This document shows, in pieces, positions 33,889-44,700 of a stretch of DNA of 64,000 bases (position 1 is the stretch's first letter; each line of letters opens with the position of its first letter). The notes below the pieces were generated by a model, which saw only the letters and a list, made by a program, of their open reading frames with translations, had not been told where the DNA came from and did not search any database. A program made the translations under genes and the position numbers. The stretch spans positions 1,240,001 through 1,304,000 of the forward strand of contig NZ_CP101497.1 in assembly GCF_024362325.1 (NCBI RefSeq), given 5' to 3'. The stretch is from Microcella humidisoli (GTDB lineage: Bacteria > Actinomycetota > Actinomycetes > Actinomycetales > Microbacteriaceae).

Positions 33889-34515
33889 ATGGCGGTGCGC
33901 TTGGTTCAACGGTTCGTATTGAGCGCGTTCCTCGTTTGGCTGGTTTTTCTGCTCGAAGCACAGCCGTTGTTCGCGGACACCACGCCACTGGGGTTCGTCT
34001 TGCTCAACCTCGTTCTTCTCCCAGTCGCAACATGGCCGTTGCTCTCGATGTTTGTCGCTCGCTTTCGCAACGACGAGGTCGCGAGCTCAGGTCGTCAGTC
34101 CTCTGAGTCCAAAAGTCCCGCCAGCGTTTCCTTTCAGACGGCTTCACCGCCGATCGCAACACATCAATCGGATAGAGAGGACCCCAACGGGCAACCAAGA
34201 GTTAGCAAGTCAGTCTGGGCAGCGCTGCTCCTGATCGGGTGGGCGAGCATTTATGTGTGGGCTGGAATGCTGGCAAGCGGAGCCACCCCATTCAACGGCG
34301 TGTACTTCGACGAAGATGGAGACGCCAACCCAACCGACAGTGCGACAGCGGGTTGGATCATCATGCCGATGCTGTTCTTTGGGAATCCGCTCCTTGGTGC
34401 TCTGCTGTTCGCGATCGTGAACTACGAGGAAGATGAGTCGTTGGGATGGGTCTCGGGGCTGGTTGTGGGACTTTTCGGGGCAATTGTGTTTGTACTACTG
34501 CCGCAATACACGTAA
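33889..34515 (+). CDS. Multi-pass membrane protein, unknown
   Basis: A 208-residue protein with hydrophobic segments at about residues 7-25 (FVLSAFLVWLVFLL), 34-56 (LGFVLLNLVLLPVATW), 109-130 (WAALLLIGWASIYVWAGML), 150-172 (GWIIMPMLFFGNPLLGALL) and 186-205, separated by a polar Ser-rich linker (60-105). No known family is recognised. ATG 33889 is preferred over an in-frame TTG at 33847, although no clear Shine-Dalgarno sequence is seen for either. Codon use is less GC-biased than in the preceding genes, consistent with acquisition. Confidence 0.55.
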   Translation: MAVRLVQRFVLSAFLVWLVFLLEAQPLFADTTPLGFVLLNLVLLPVATWPLLSMFVARFRNDEVASSGRQSSESKSPASVSFQTASPPIATHQSDREDPNGQPRVSKSVWAALLLIGWASIYVWAGMLASGATPFNGVYFDEDGDANPTDSATAGWIIMPMLFFGNPLLGALLFAIVNYEEDESLGWVSGLVVGLFGAIVFVLLPQYT

Positions 34516-35125
34516 GGGTGGAACTTCCTCCGATTCGGAAGAGACTTTCGCGTTGAAAACTGGGTTAGCTAGGCCGTCGCCGGATACGACGCGATGAGCG
34601 TTGGCCACTCAGTCCGGTGCCTCATCCCTGGTCAGGCCATCCGCGTTCGATGAAACCAAGACAGCGTCGCGGTAGTCATTCTCAAGCAGGCGGAAGCGAC
34701 CAATGGTCGAAGTGATGCGCGATAAGGCTCACTGCCGTTCAACGATCGACATTGACGGCCGCAAACACTTGCGCACCTTGAGACGGACCGCTCCACTGCG
34801 ATGCCCTCGGATCGAACTGGGTCGCGCGCGCAATGCACCAATGTTGGAATCAGCACTGAGGCAGTTGGTGAGACAACTCCCTTCCAGGCAAGGTCAACCT
34901 CGCCCGGCTAGACCTCTAGGGGGCTCGGGGTGCAGGCGAGCTATCTGGCACGAGATTCCGTCTGCTGATCGACGCGATCCAGATATTTGCGATTGGTTCC
35001 TATCGCAACACGGCGGAACCACTCTTCTATGACCTGACTCGACACAGACGACAGATCGACAGCGCGGAGGCTTTGTCCACGATCAAGGTACGGGGAATGA
35101 CGCCCTGTCCGCATAAAGTGAGCCT
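34516..35125. other. Region without a supportable gene
   Basis: Short open frames on both strands (for example 34703-35032 plus and 34941-35141 minus) show no recognisable domain, no good ribosome-binding site and unconvincing composition. It may contain decayed coding sequence. Confidence 0.4.
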
Positions 35126-37879
35126 GTGGCGAGATTGGCATGGAACGAGATTCAGGCGCGCGCTGCGGCCTTTGCCGAAGAGTGGTCCGGCGAGACGTAT
35201 GAGAAGGGCGAAAGCCAGTCGTTCTGGGCGGCTTTCCTCGAAGTCTTCGGCATCAACAGACGCCGCGCCGGCGGCTACTTCGAGTACGCCGTCAAGCTCG
35301 ACGGAGGGCGTCGAGGCTTCATCGACATGTTCCTCCCGGGCCGCCTGCTCGCGGAGCAGAAGTCGGCCGGCCGTGACCTGAACGTCGCGCGTGGCCAAGC
35401 GTTCGAATACCTCGATGGGCTCGACGACCACGACCTTCCGCAGGCAGTGGTGCTGTCCGATTTCGCATCGTTCCAGCACATTGACCTCGATACGCGAGTT
35501 GTCACCGAGTTCGCACTGCAGGATCTCCCCAAGCATGTGCGTCTTTTCGGCCCCCTCATCGAGCAGCAGAGCATCAAGGCCGAGGAAGCTTCGCCGGTCA
35601 ACCGGCAGGCCGCGGAGCGAATGGCCGAACTCCACAACGCACTCGAGACTGCCGGCTATGTCGGCCACAAGCTTGAGCTGTTTCTCGTGCGGCTGGTGTT
35701 TTGTCTCTTCTCTGAGGACGCCGGCATCTTCGAGCCGAAGCAGTTCCGCGACTACGTGCGCCACAGAACCTCTGAGGACGGCACCGACGTTGGCCCGCGG
35801 CTATCGAAGTTGTTCGAAGTGCTGAACACGCCAGAGGATCAACGCTCGAAGAACATTGACGAAGACCTGGCGCGCTTTCCGTACGTGAACGGCGGACTCT
35901 TCGCGGAGGTGACCGCAGCGCCGGACTTCGACGCAAACATGCGCTTCGCACTGTTACTCGCCTCCCAGCCGGACTGGCGCAAGGTCTCCCCCGCAATCTT
36001 CGGCGCCATGTTCCAAGGGGTCATGGATGGCGACGCGCGCCACGAGCTTGGTGCGCACTACACCAGCGAGGAGAACATCCTCCGCGTCATCAAGCCGCTA
36101 TTCCTGGATGACCTCTACACGGAGTTCGAACAAGCTCGCCGATCACAGCAAAGCGCTGCCCGCCTGGCCGCGTTCCACGACAAGATCGCTGAACTCAACT
36201 TCCTGGACCCGGCGTGCGGCTCCGGAAACTTTCTGATCGTCGCCTACCGCGAGCTGCGACGCCTCGAGATGAAGGTCCTGGAGGCAAAGGCGAAGCACTC
36301 AACGATGGTGTTCCTCGCGACGGATTTCCGAGTGCGGGTCGAGCAGTTCTACGGCATCGAGATCGATGAGTTCCCGGCGCAGATTGCCCGCACGGCGATG
36401 TGGCTCACGGATCACCAAATGAACACTGAGGCGGCCCAGAAGATCGGCCACGACTACTCCAGGCTGCCGCTCACCGAGGGTGCTCACATCGTCAACGCGA
36501 ATGCGCTGACCACTGAGTGGTCGAGCGTCATCGACGCTCACGAGCTCGACTTCATCTTCGGCAACCCGCCTTTCCTGGGTTCTCGGACCATGGACAGGGG
36601 CCAGAAAGCAGAGTTGAAGGCTGTGGCAAACGGGTACCCGCAGTCAGGGTTCCTCGATTTCGTCACAGGTTGGTACATCCTGGCCGACCGGATGATGGAA
36701 GCAAACCCTGCGATTCAGACCGCGTTCGTGTCAACGAACTCGATCAGTCAGGGCGAGCAGCCCGGCATCCTGTGGCCGCGGCTGTACCAGCGTGGCAACC
36801 ACATCACCTTCGCCCACCGCACCTTCCGGTGGACGAACGCAGCTCGAGGCGTCGCCGCGGTGCATTGCGTGATCGTCGGGTTCGCGAGAACCAAGCGGGA
36901 GCCGGCTCAGCTGTTCGACTACCCCGATATTGCTGGCGAACCGGTCCTCGATCTTGTCCAGTCGATCAGTCCCTACTTGATCGCCGGTGGCGAGTTCGTG
37001 GTGTCCAACCGTCAAGAGCAGATCAGCGGAGCTCCACGGATGGCCTTCGGGAATATGCCCGCTGACGGCGGCCACTTGCTGCTGTTGCCGCACGAGCGCG
37101 ACGAGCTCCTGGCAGCCGAACCCGACGCCGCGAAATGGATTCTGCCGTACATCGGCGCGAAAGAGTTCCTGCAAGGCAACGAACGATTCACGCTCTGGCT
37201 GAAAGGAATCTCTCCGGCGCAACTGAGGGCGATGCCCCTGGTCGCCGCGCGCATCGCAGCAACACGCGAGGTCCGGTCCGCATCAGCCAGACCGGGCCTT
37301 GCCGACACCCCGCACCTGTTCGCCCAGATCACCCAGTCGCCCCACACCACAGTGCTGGCGATCCCGCGAGTGTCGTCGGAACGCAGGCCGTATGTGCCGA
37401 TGCAGTTCTTCGGGCCCGGGAACGTCATCGCCGATTCGTGCCTCGCGATCGAAGGCGCGACTGAAGACGTCTTTGCTCTGCTGACGAGCGCTATGCACAA
37501 CGACTGGCTTCGCACCGTTGGCGGTCGACTCGAGAGTCGGCTGCGGTACTCGAAAGACGTCGTCTACAACAACTTCGTACTGCCACCGATCTCAGACGCC
37601 GAGAGAGCACACTTAGCTGAGCTTGGTCGAGCTGTGCTTGGCGCTCGGGCGTTGTACCCGGATTCGACACTCGCTGATCTCTACGATCCCGTCGTCATGC
37701 CCATCGAGCTGCGCACCGCGCACACCGCGATCGACGCCTACGTAGATCGTCTCTATCGAACAGAAGGCTTCGGCTCGGCCGACGAGCGAGTTGCTCATCT
37801 GCTAGAGCTCGTGCAAGAGAAGGAAGCACGAACGGCGAAGTCGGGACTGACGTCACCTGTCGGTGGAGCCGCTGACTAA
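35126..37879 (+). CDS. MmeI-like type IIL restriction-modification enzyme
   Basis: A 917-residue single-chain enzyme, close to the usual length of about 920. The N-terminal nuclease domain has the MmeI motif D-X9-E-X-K as Asp67, Glu77 and Lys79 (IDMFLPGRLLAEQKSAGR). A helical linker follows to about residue 300, then a gamma-class N6-adenine methyltransferase with motif I DPACGSGNF (Asp361) and motif IV NPPF (Asn480). The C-terminal part (about 600-900) should be the target-recognition domain. All key residues are intact, so it is predicted to be active: it methylates one strand and cuts about 20 nt away. GTG 35126 fits the family N-terminus. Its stop abuts a decayed recombinase on the opposite strand. 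Confidence 0.9.
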   Translation: MARLAWNEIQARAAAFAEEWSGETYEKGESQSFWAAFLEVFGINRRRAGGYFEYAVKLDGGRRGFIDMFLPGRLLAEQKSAGRDLNVARGQAFEYLDGLDDHDLPQAVVLSDFASFQHIDLDTRVVTEFALQDLPKHVRLFGPLIEQQSIKAEEASPVNRQAAERMAELHNALETAGYVGHKLELFLVRLVFCLFSEDAGIFEPKQFRDYVRHRTSEDGTDVGPRLSKLFEVLNTPEDQRSKNIDEDLARFPYVNGGLFAEVTAAPDFDANMRFALLLASQPDWRKVSPAIFGAMFQGVMDGDARHELGAHYTSEENILRVIKPLFLDDLYTEFEQARRSQQSAARLAAFHDKIAELNFLDPACGSGNFLIVAYRELRRLEMKVLEAKAKHSTMVFLATDFRVRVEQFYGIEIDEFPAQIARTAMWLTDHQMNTEAAQKIGHDYSRLPLTEGAHIVNANALTTEWSSVIDAHELDFIFGNPPFLGSRTMDRGQKAELKAVANGYPQSGFLDFVTGWYILADRMMEANPAIQTAFVSTNSISQGEQPGILWPRLYQRGNHITFAHRTFRWTNAARGVAAVHCVIVGFARTKREPAQLFDYPDIAGEPVLDLVQSISPYLIAGGEFVVSNRQEQISGAPRMAFGNMPADGGHLLLLPHERDELLAAEPDAAKWILPYIGAKEFLQGNERFTLWLKGISPAQLRAMPLVAARIAATREVRSASARPGLADTPHLFAQITQSPHTTVLAIPRVSSERRPYVPMQFFGPGNVIADSCLAIEGATEDVFALLTSAMHNDWLRTVGGRLESRLRYSKDVVYNNFVLPPISDAERAHLAELGRAVLGARALYPDSTLADLYDPVVMPIELRTAHTAIDAYVDRLYRTEGFGSADERVAHLLELVQEKEARTAKSGLTSPVGGAAD

Positions 37880-38486
37880 AGCGACTGAAGTGCCCGGTAC
37901 CACGTGGCTCGACTGATCTGGAGCATCTCCGCAGTTTCCACTCGGTGTGGTCTCCGATCGCTGCGAGCTTGTGGACACGTCCCCGTAGTCTGTCCTCGAC
38001 CTCGACCTCGACCTCGACCTCGACCTCGACCTCGACCTCGACCTCGACCTCGACCTCGGCCGGCCTGCCGCCGAGCCGTCCCTGAGTTGGGGCGGGCCAG
38101 GCCAGCGCTTGCGCTCGACGAGGGTGTCACGCTCGAGCGGCGCGAAGGCGGTCTTTACCGTCAGCATGGCTTCCTCCATGGGGCCACCGGTGCTGATGCC
38201 CTTGGTGAGAGCGCAACGTCGATTCTTTGCTCCCAATTGTCTCGAGGAGCTCGAGGACATTGCGCGTGTTCCGATCGAGCCGGTCGAGCTTCCATACGAC
38301 CACCTCGTCGCCGTCGTCCAGTCAATCGAGTAGCGCAACGAGCTGCGGAAGGGTCACGAGCGTTCCAAAGATCCCTTCGTCGTTATCGACGTACTTCTCG
38401 GGGATGGCGGCGGCTGCGATGGCGTCGCGCTGATGGGCGTTGTTCTGCTCCGCTGTGCTGGTCCGGATATAGGCGAAGGTCGTCAC
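37876..38486 (-). pseudogene. Decayed serine recombinase (resolvase/invertase)
   Basis: On the minus strand the sequence starts TTFAYIRTSTAEQNN (catalytic Ser region; GTG 38486). It then has an in-frame TGA at 38322-38324 where a DxLxDGDEVVVWKLDRL segment continues. It shifts frame in the middle (fragments GISTGGPMEEAMLTVKTAFAPLERDTLVERKR), and regains an HTH tail (AEMLQISRATWYRALQSL) in another frame, ending at 37876. At least one stop and two frameshifts make it nonfunctional. The linker before the HTH contains a large hexanucleotide expansion. It is probably the remnant of the mobility module of the island. Confidence 0.85.
37995..38054. repeat. Ten perfect tandem CTCGAC hexamers
   Basis: CTCGAC is repeated ten times without error, with imperfect copies at the ends. 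It lies in the linker region of the recombinase pseudogene. Being a multiple of three, it does not itself shift the frame. Confidence 0.95.
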
Positions 38487-38767
38487 TCGGCTGAGGCTAG
38501 CGAGTCGTCTCTCAATTCCCGAAGATTCGAGACAGAGCTATGAGACTCAGCACCCGCGCGTGGCGTCTGCTCAGCTCACGGTCTCAATAGGCGATCAAAC
38601 TGAGATACACGATCACAGCGCCGCACGCGCCGCCAGGCAACCACTAAGGCTGGGACCATGGATGACAGGCAGGTCAACATGAGTTGTCCGCGTGCGGCAG
38701 TGCCCAATGCGTAGTCAGCGGTATAGCGTGTCTGCAAAGGCAAATGGATTAGCGGGGACGTTGGTCC
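38487..38767. other. Intergenic region upstream of the giant NTPase gene
   Basis: No gene is recognised. A TATAGC (about 38722) might be a -10 for the downstream gene. GGGGACG lies about 10 nt before ATG 38768. Confidence 0.35.
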
Positions 38768-41700
38768 ATGACGGGAGCAGTCGCCGCGGGACTCTCGCCA
38801 GCCAAGGAGGCGATCACTACGACACAGAGCCCACCGGACCCCGGGCCGGCACCCAGCCCCTCCGATAGCTTCGCAGAGTCGGTAGCCGACAGTCGCAGGG
38901 GTGATCGATTCCACTATGTCTGGGCGGCCGTCCAGTCCCTAAAACTCTTGGACCAGCAGTCCGAACTCTTTCAGGTTTGGGTCGAGGGAGCGGCTGGGGA
39001 ACCGGTGCCGGGTGATGAAGTTATCGACCTGGCCGAATACTATGGCGCACGCGAAGCCGTCGACCGGGTGATAGTTCGGCAGCTCAAGTACTCGACTAAG
39101 CGAGCCACCAAGGGACTGGGTCTCTCGGAACTCGGCCCGACGTTCCGCAAGTTCTCGCAGATCGAAAGGAGAAAGTACGCCGCACTACGCATTCCGATGA
39201 CAGCCGACGCAGCGTATGTGGTCACCTCCAACCGCCCGGTCAACCCGTCCCTGCAGAATGCCATTGAGCAGGTCGTGACTGGGAAGCCGATCGGGAAGAA
39301 CTCGATCGCCTCGAAACTACTCGGGTGGCTGGAGACTGACCAACTGCAGGCAGCGGACTTGCTAGACCGCCTCACTTTCGACGGTGCCGGTTCGGAACTC
39401 GCAACGCTACAAGCTCAGCTTCAGGTGCTCACCGCAGAGTTGACCGGAGAGACGGATAGCACCGTTCCGCCCGTTCTCCTTGATCACGTCAGTCGTCGCG
39501 CGGCTGGGGACGTCAGCGGGCCCATCGAGGTATCCACGGTCGCGATGGCGTTCGGTGTGACGGTCGAAGATCTCGTCCCGGCCCCGTCTCTCATTCCTCC
39601 GTTCGAGGGCACGGTCGCCCGGGTCGCGTACCGGGAGTTGTCGGACATCGTGCTCGGCAGTGCGGGACCGACGATTATCTCCGCGGTTGGAGGGGCCGGG
39701 AAGACGACGTTCGCAGCATCACTGCCGACCCTTCTCAAGGAGCGGGCAGTCGTAGTCATCTACGACTGCTTCGGAAACGGCAGTTATCGGGCGCCAGATA
39801 AACCGCGCCACCGCCACCGCGATGGCCTGGTTCAGATCGCCTCGGAGCTGGCGGCTCAGGCGCTGAGCGCGCCGATCATCCCCCGCGCGTCGACCGGATC
39901 CGCAGAGTATACGAAAGCGTTCGTCCGTCGGCTGCGGGAGGCGCGGCGTCGTCTCGCGGAAAGCGCACCTGGCATCGAGCTGGTAGTCGTGGTGGACGCT
40001 GCTGACAATGCTGTGATCGCCGCCGAGGCGCGCGGTGACCAGCCATTCGTGCACGACCTTCTGCAGCTCGACCCCATCGACGGGGTCCACATCGTCGTTA
40101 CCGCTCGTCCATACCGGGTCGCCCAACTCCGCGCACCGTCTGAGGTTCAGATCCATCAGCTCGCAGAGTTCTCGATTGACGAGACGGAATTGATGCTTCG
40201 CGCCGTGCACCCGGGCGCGACCGACAACGACATCGCGGAGTTCCATCGCAGGACTTCAGCGAACCCACGCATCCAGGCTCTGGTGCTGAGCGAGACAGCC
40301 ACCCTCAGCGAGTGCCTGAGCTCCCTGACGGGGCTGTCCGCCATCGGGGGTGACCCCGTGGCCCAGCTGCTGGGGAAGCAGCTCAACAACGTTATCGAGG
40401 CGGCGGGCGGCGACCGTGGCTCCCTCGAGTTCGCGGGGCAACTCCTCGCGACTTTGCGGCCGCGGATCCCGGTCGAGGTAATCGCGTCGCTGACGGGTCG
40501 CGATGAGAGCCTAATCCGGAGTTTCGTGTCCGACCTCGGCCGTGGGCTGGTCATCGAAGAGGATGCGGTGCAGTTCCTCGACGAGCCGACTGAAACGTTC
40601 TTCCGCAACCTTTACCCGCTCTCAGAGGAGAACGCTGATCGCGTTATCCGGGAGCTAACAGCGTTGTCGTTGTCGAACGGGTACGCGGCGGCGTCCTTAC
40701 CTCAAGTTTTGTGGGAAGCCGGGCGTTTCCAGGATCTCGCCGCCCTCGCGGTTTCCGAGGAGGGACTGCCTGCCGCGGGTGAGGTCGAGCGGCGTCAGAT
40801 CGCCCAGCTGCGGACATCGTTCGCGCTTCGCGCCGCGATCCGAGTCGGTGACCCTGCTGCCGTCGTTAACCTGGCAATGCTTGCAGGGGCTGCCGTTGCG
40901 AGTTCGGAGCGTCGTTACACGCTGCTGCGCGATCATCCAGACCTCGCGGGAGAGGTTATCGATGGCACAACGCTCGACGAGATTCGAGCGGCCCGCCTGA
41001 TCCCGACTGAATGGCCGGGGTCGGTCCTCAATAGCGAGGCGGTCATGCTCGCCATGACGGAGGGGCGGCGGGGAGACGCTCTCAACCGACTCCGGGGTGC
41101 CCGCGCGGCGATCTCTGCGTGGGTGCAGACCTCGCCGGAGCACCGTGAAGGCAAGCTCGAGCCACGCCACGGGGCAAACATCGCGCTCGCTACGGCTTGG
41201 CTTCAGAACGAGGTGTTGGCCGCACGCTATCTCGAGGGTTGGCAGCCGGCGCGGTGGGTGTTCGATCAATCGCGGTCGGTCGCGTCAATCCTGCTGGCCC
41301 GTGGGGAGCGGGATCGGGTGGAACGTCTCGGCGTGGCCGCGCGGACATCTTCCCTGAGTCTGGCGATAGCTGCGGAACTTCAGAAGTTGGGATTGCCGCT
41401 GTCACGCGACCATGCCGAACGAGCGTGGCGCACGCTGCGCGGGGCGCGCGTAGACATCGACTCCGACGATTTCTCGATGGGAGGGATCTCCGACGCCATC
41501 TATAGGGGAGTCGCATGGATCACCGCGTACAGCGTTCGCTCGGGAATTGCGACAGTCCGCCAGGGTCTCAACCTACTCGCCAAGTATCTGCCGAAGACCC
41601 CGCCTCGGGGACTCGGTGACTACCACGGAGCTGACAACACCGGACTCCTCTGCGCTTACGCTTTGAGTGCCGCCCTGCGGGGCCGCGCCCTCCAGATCGA

Positions 41701-44700
41701 AGACCTGGAACCTGCGCGCGACAGTCTCGCCCGCGGCAACCGAGAGGAAGACAACGCCGAGCTGACCCGCCTGCTGCCGTGGCTGCACGGATGGGCCGGT
41801 TGGGCTATCGGGCAATCCACCGCGGCCGGCATCCGGAAGCTCCTCGACAGCTACCCTACGGAACGCTCCTCCTACCGAGATCCGATCCTCCTGCGCCGGA
41901 TCGCTGGCCCGATGACCGCACAGTTGGCTCGGTCTTCGCGCTCGGCCCGTGTCGCAAGCTCGTTCGAGAAAGTCCTCAGGTCGGCGCAAGACCACTCGGG
42001 TTTGTTCGTGGCGACAGACATGATCGCATCGCTGCAGGGCGATGCAAGGTTCGTCGACTCCGCCTACGAGTGCGCGGCCGCGTCGGCAGCGAGCGCAGAG
42101 GCCGAGCAGCAGACTGCAGATCAGATGGCCGACGACCTTGTTCGTATCGCTCGTGCCATGTGCCTGTTCGACCGGGCAGAAGCGCATGCTTACTTCAGCA
42201 AGGCGGTGACGATCGTCTCGCGCGTCGGCGACGACACGTGGCAGCGCTGGGAGTCCATCGTTTCGCTAGCGCGAGGCTCCATCGTCGACGACCCCAACGA
42301 GGCCTTTCTGCTGGCAAAACATCTGGCAGACACAGCCGAACGGCTTGAGCCGTACTTGTACAACGGCTTAAACTCCACGAATCTCCTGTCTGCCCTGGAA
42401 CGGATGGCGGGACCGGGATCACTCGCTATCGCGAGCCAGTGGCGCGATCGGCAGTTCGGATCCTTCGGGTCGCTGATCGGCGCCCTAAGGGCTAACGCTG
42501 ACGGGGTTCTTGCCGGCCACCCCGAGCTTGGGATTGCGCTCAGCCCGTTCTCGGACGCTGGCGATCTCGGGTACGAGGCGGCCGCGCTCTCCGAGACGGG
42601 CTCCCTCACAGATGAACGATTCCGCGCCGTGCAAGAGCTCGCTTGGGCTCGCGGCGGCGAGATCGCAGCGGAGGACGTCGACCCAAGGTGGGCAGAGCAG
42701 TATGGCCTGAGGCCGCGCCGACCCCAGCACGATGGAGGCTACGTCAACTCGACCCTGGACGATCCGAGCTGGGAGTCTAAACGCGAGCAGGAGCGCGAGG
42801 CCCTGCGCGGGTCACTTCGCCTGTTGGATCTTGGTTCTCAGACCGGCATGGCGGAAGCGGCGGCAGCGATCCACGACGGGCATCATGGTTCGGCTGCGTC
42901 GTTCGTGATTGATGAGATAGAACGCCGCCCGAAAAACACCTGGGTGTCGATCCTCGCGGCGTTCTCGAACGAAGATTCGTTCAGCGTCTGGGAGCGTGCC
43001 GAGTTCATTCGCCGTGCTAGCCGACTTAATTCTTCGAGTCAGGCGTTTCGAATAGCTCTGCGAACGCTTGGCAACGACTACCTCCTCCGTAGTGCCGCGG
43101 ATGTGACGTCCGGCGTGTCACTCGGGCTCGAGCTCGGTGTCCTCGCTGCGGTGCTGGGGACAGACGAACGGTCAGTGCTGCTGCGAGCCCTCGAGCTGAC
43201 CGATGCGGAGGTCGCGGTCGCGTCCGCTGACTCCTGCTACAGATTGGCTGGAGGTGTCGCACCGCTACTCGCTGCTCCCGATGCCGTGCGTGCACTGACG
43301 GCAGCGCTCCGCGCGCTGGAAAGCGCCCTCGAGATCGATCCATGGTCGCCAGCAGGCGTCGAGATCCCGACCACTGCCGACGCGGGTTCGGCTGTCGCTG
43401 CAACGATCTGGTCGGCGCTGTCAGACCCTCGCGCGTCAACTCGGTGGCGAGCAACTCACGCCGCTCGCTTCCTCATTTCGTTCGGCGCCAGTGACGCGGT
43501 ACAGGCGCTGACGCTTATGGTCCTTCATGACGCGCCAGTCGGCTTCGCGGACCCCAGATTCCCGTTCTACCGATGGCACGCCATCGAGGGATTTCTGGTG
43601 GCCGCCGAGCGCGTCGCGGTCGACGATCCCGAGCGGGTGACCCCGCTGCTGGCTTCGATATCGGCCCTCAGCGCAGCAAACCTCGACCATGCCCGCATCC
43701 AGCACCTCTGCATGCAGATTGCGCACCGATGCGATGACTCCAGCCTCGCCCAATCCGCCACGATCCCGCGGGCGTCGCTCGACGACGTGCGCAGGTTCGA
43801 GCGGCCGCGCGCTCCGAAACCGTACGGACACCATGCGGCTAAATCTGACTTCTCGTTCCACTTCGACTTCGAGGAGTACTCGATCGCCCCGCTCAGCGAG
43901 GCGTTCCAAACCACCCACCAGGAAGTAGTGCGGGCGATGAGCGACTTGATCCTCGACGAGTGGGGCTATCGAAGCTCGATCGAGCTGAAGGAGGATCCCC
44001 GCCGCCGCGCAGGAGCGTATGGCAGCGAAGAGACCTACTTCTACAAGTACGACTTCCCGGTGGCGGAAGATTTGAAGTACTACCTCAGCCATCATGCCCT
44101 GCTGACTGTCGCGGGCCGGTTCTTGCGATCGACAACGCGGTTTCGCGACCCCGACGAGGGCGTAGATGCGTTCGACGAGTGGTTCGCGCAGTTCGACCTC
44201 GGACGCGAGGATCGCCGGTGGATCGCGGACATCAGAAGGCCGGTCCCGGACGGGCACGAACGTCGACAGCACAGCTACGGAGATGACTGGCTGTGGAAGG
44301 TTGAGGCGAACGACTTCACCCCGGAGTTCCTGCACGCAGACGGTTGGGTGACCGTCCGATCCGCCGCCCGCCAGTCCCATTACGGTAGTTGGGACAACAC
44401 ATTTGTGACCAGTTCGCTGGTGGCAGAGGACACTGGGATGGCGCTAATGCGGGCACTGCAGGCTGCACCATCGTTCACCAATCATCGCCTCCCCCTGACC
44501 GACGACGAAGACTTCACCTTCAACAACGGATCGTTCCAGCTTCGTGGTTGGATCGATAGTCCTCACCACGAGACTGGCGTCGACCGCCGCGACGACTTCG
44601 CCCGCGATGTGCAATTCCCCACCCCTCGGCCGAGCCGGACGGTCCTCGATGCGGTGGGGTTGTCTTCAAGTGAAGACGGCATGAGTTGGAGCACATCCGA

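Noticed and set aside
34703..35032. 109-codon plus-strand open frame in the island
   Set aside because: No ribosome-binding site, no recognisable fold, Arg-rich composition; probably chance or decayed sequence.
34941..35141. 66-codon minus-strand open frame overlapping the start of the MmeI-like gene
   Set aside because: It overlaps a confident gene start and has no supporting family or initiation signal.
37995..38054. Tandem hexamers as a possible CRISPR or regulatory array
   Set aside because: Uninterrupted 6-bp units without spacers; a simple sequence expansion inside a recombinase remnant.
43436..44380. 314-codon minus-strand open frame inside the giant NTPase
   Set aside because: It is antisense to a continuous 2081-codon frame and has no recognisable domain.
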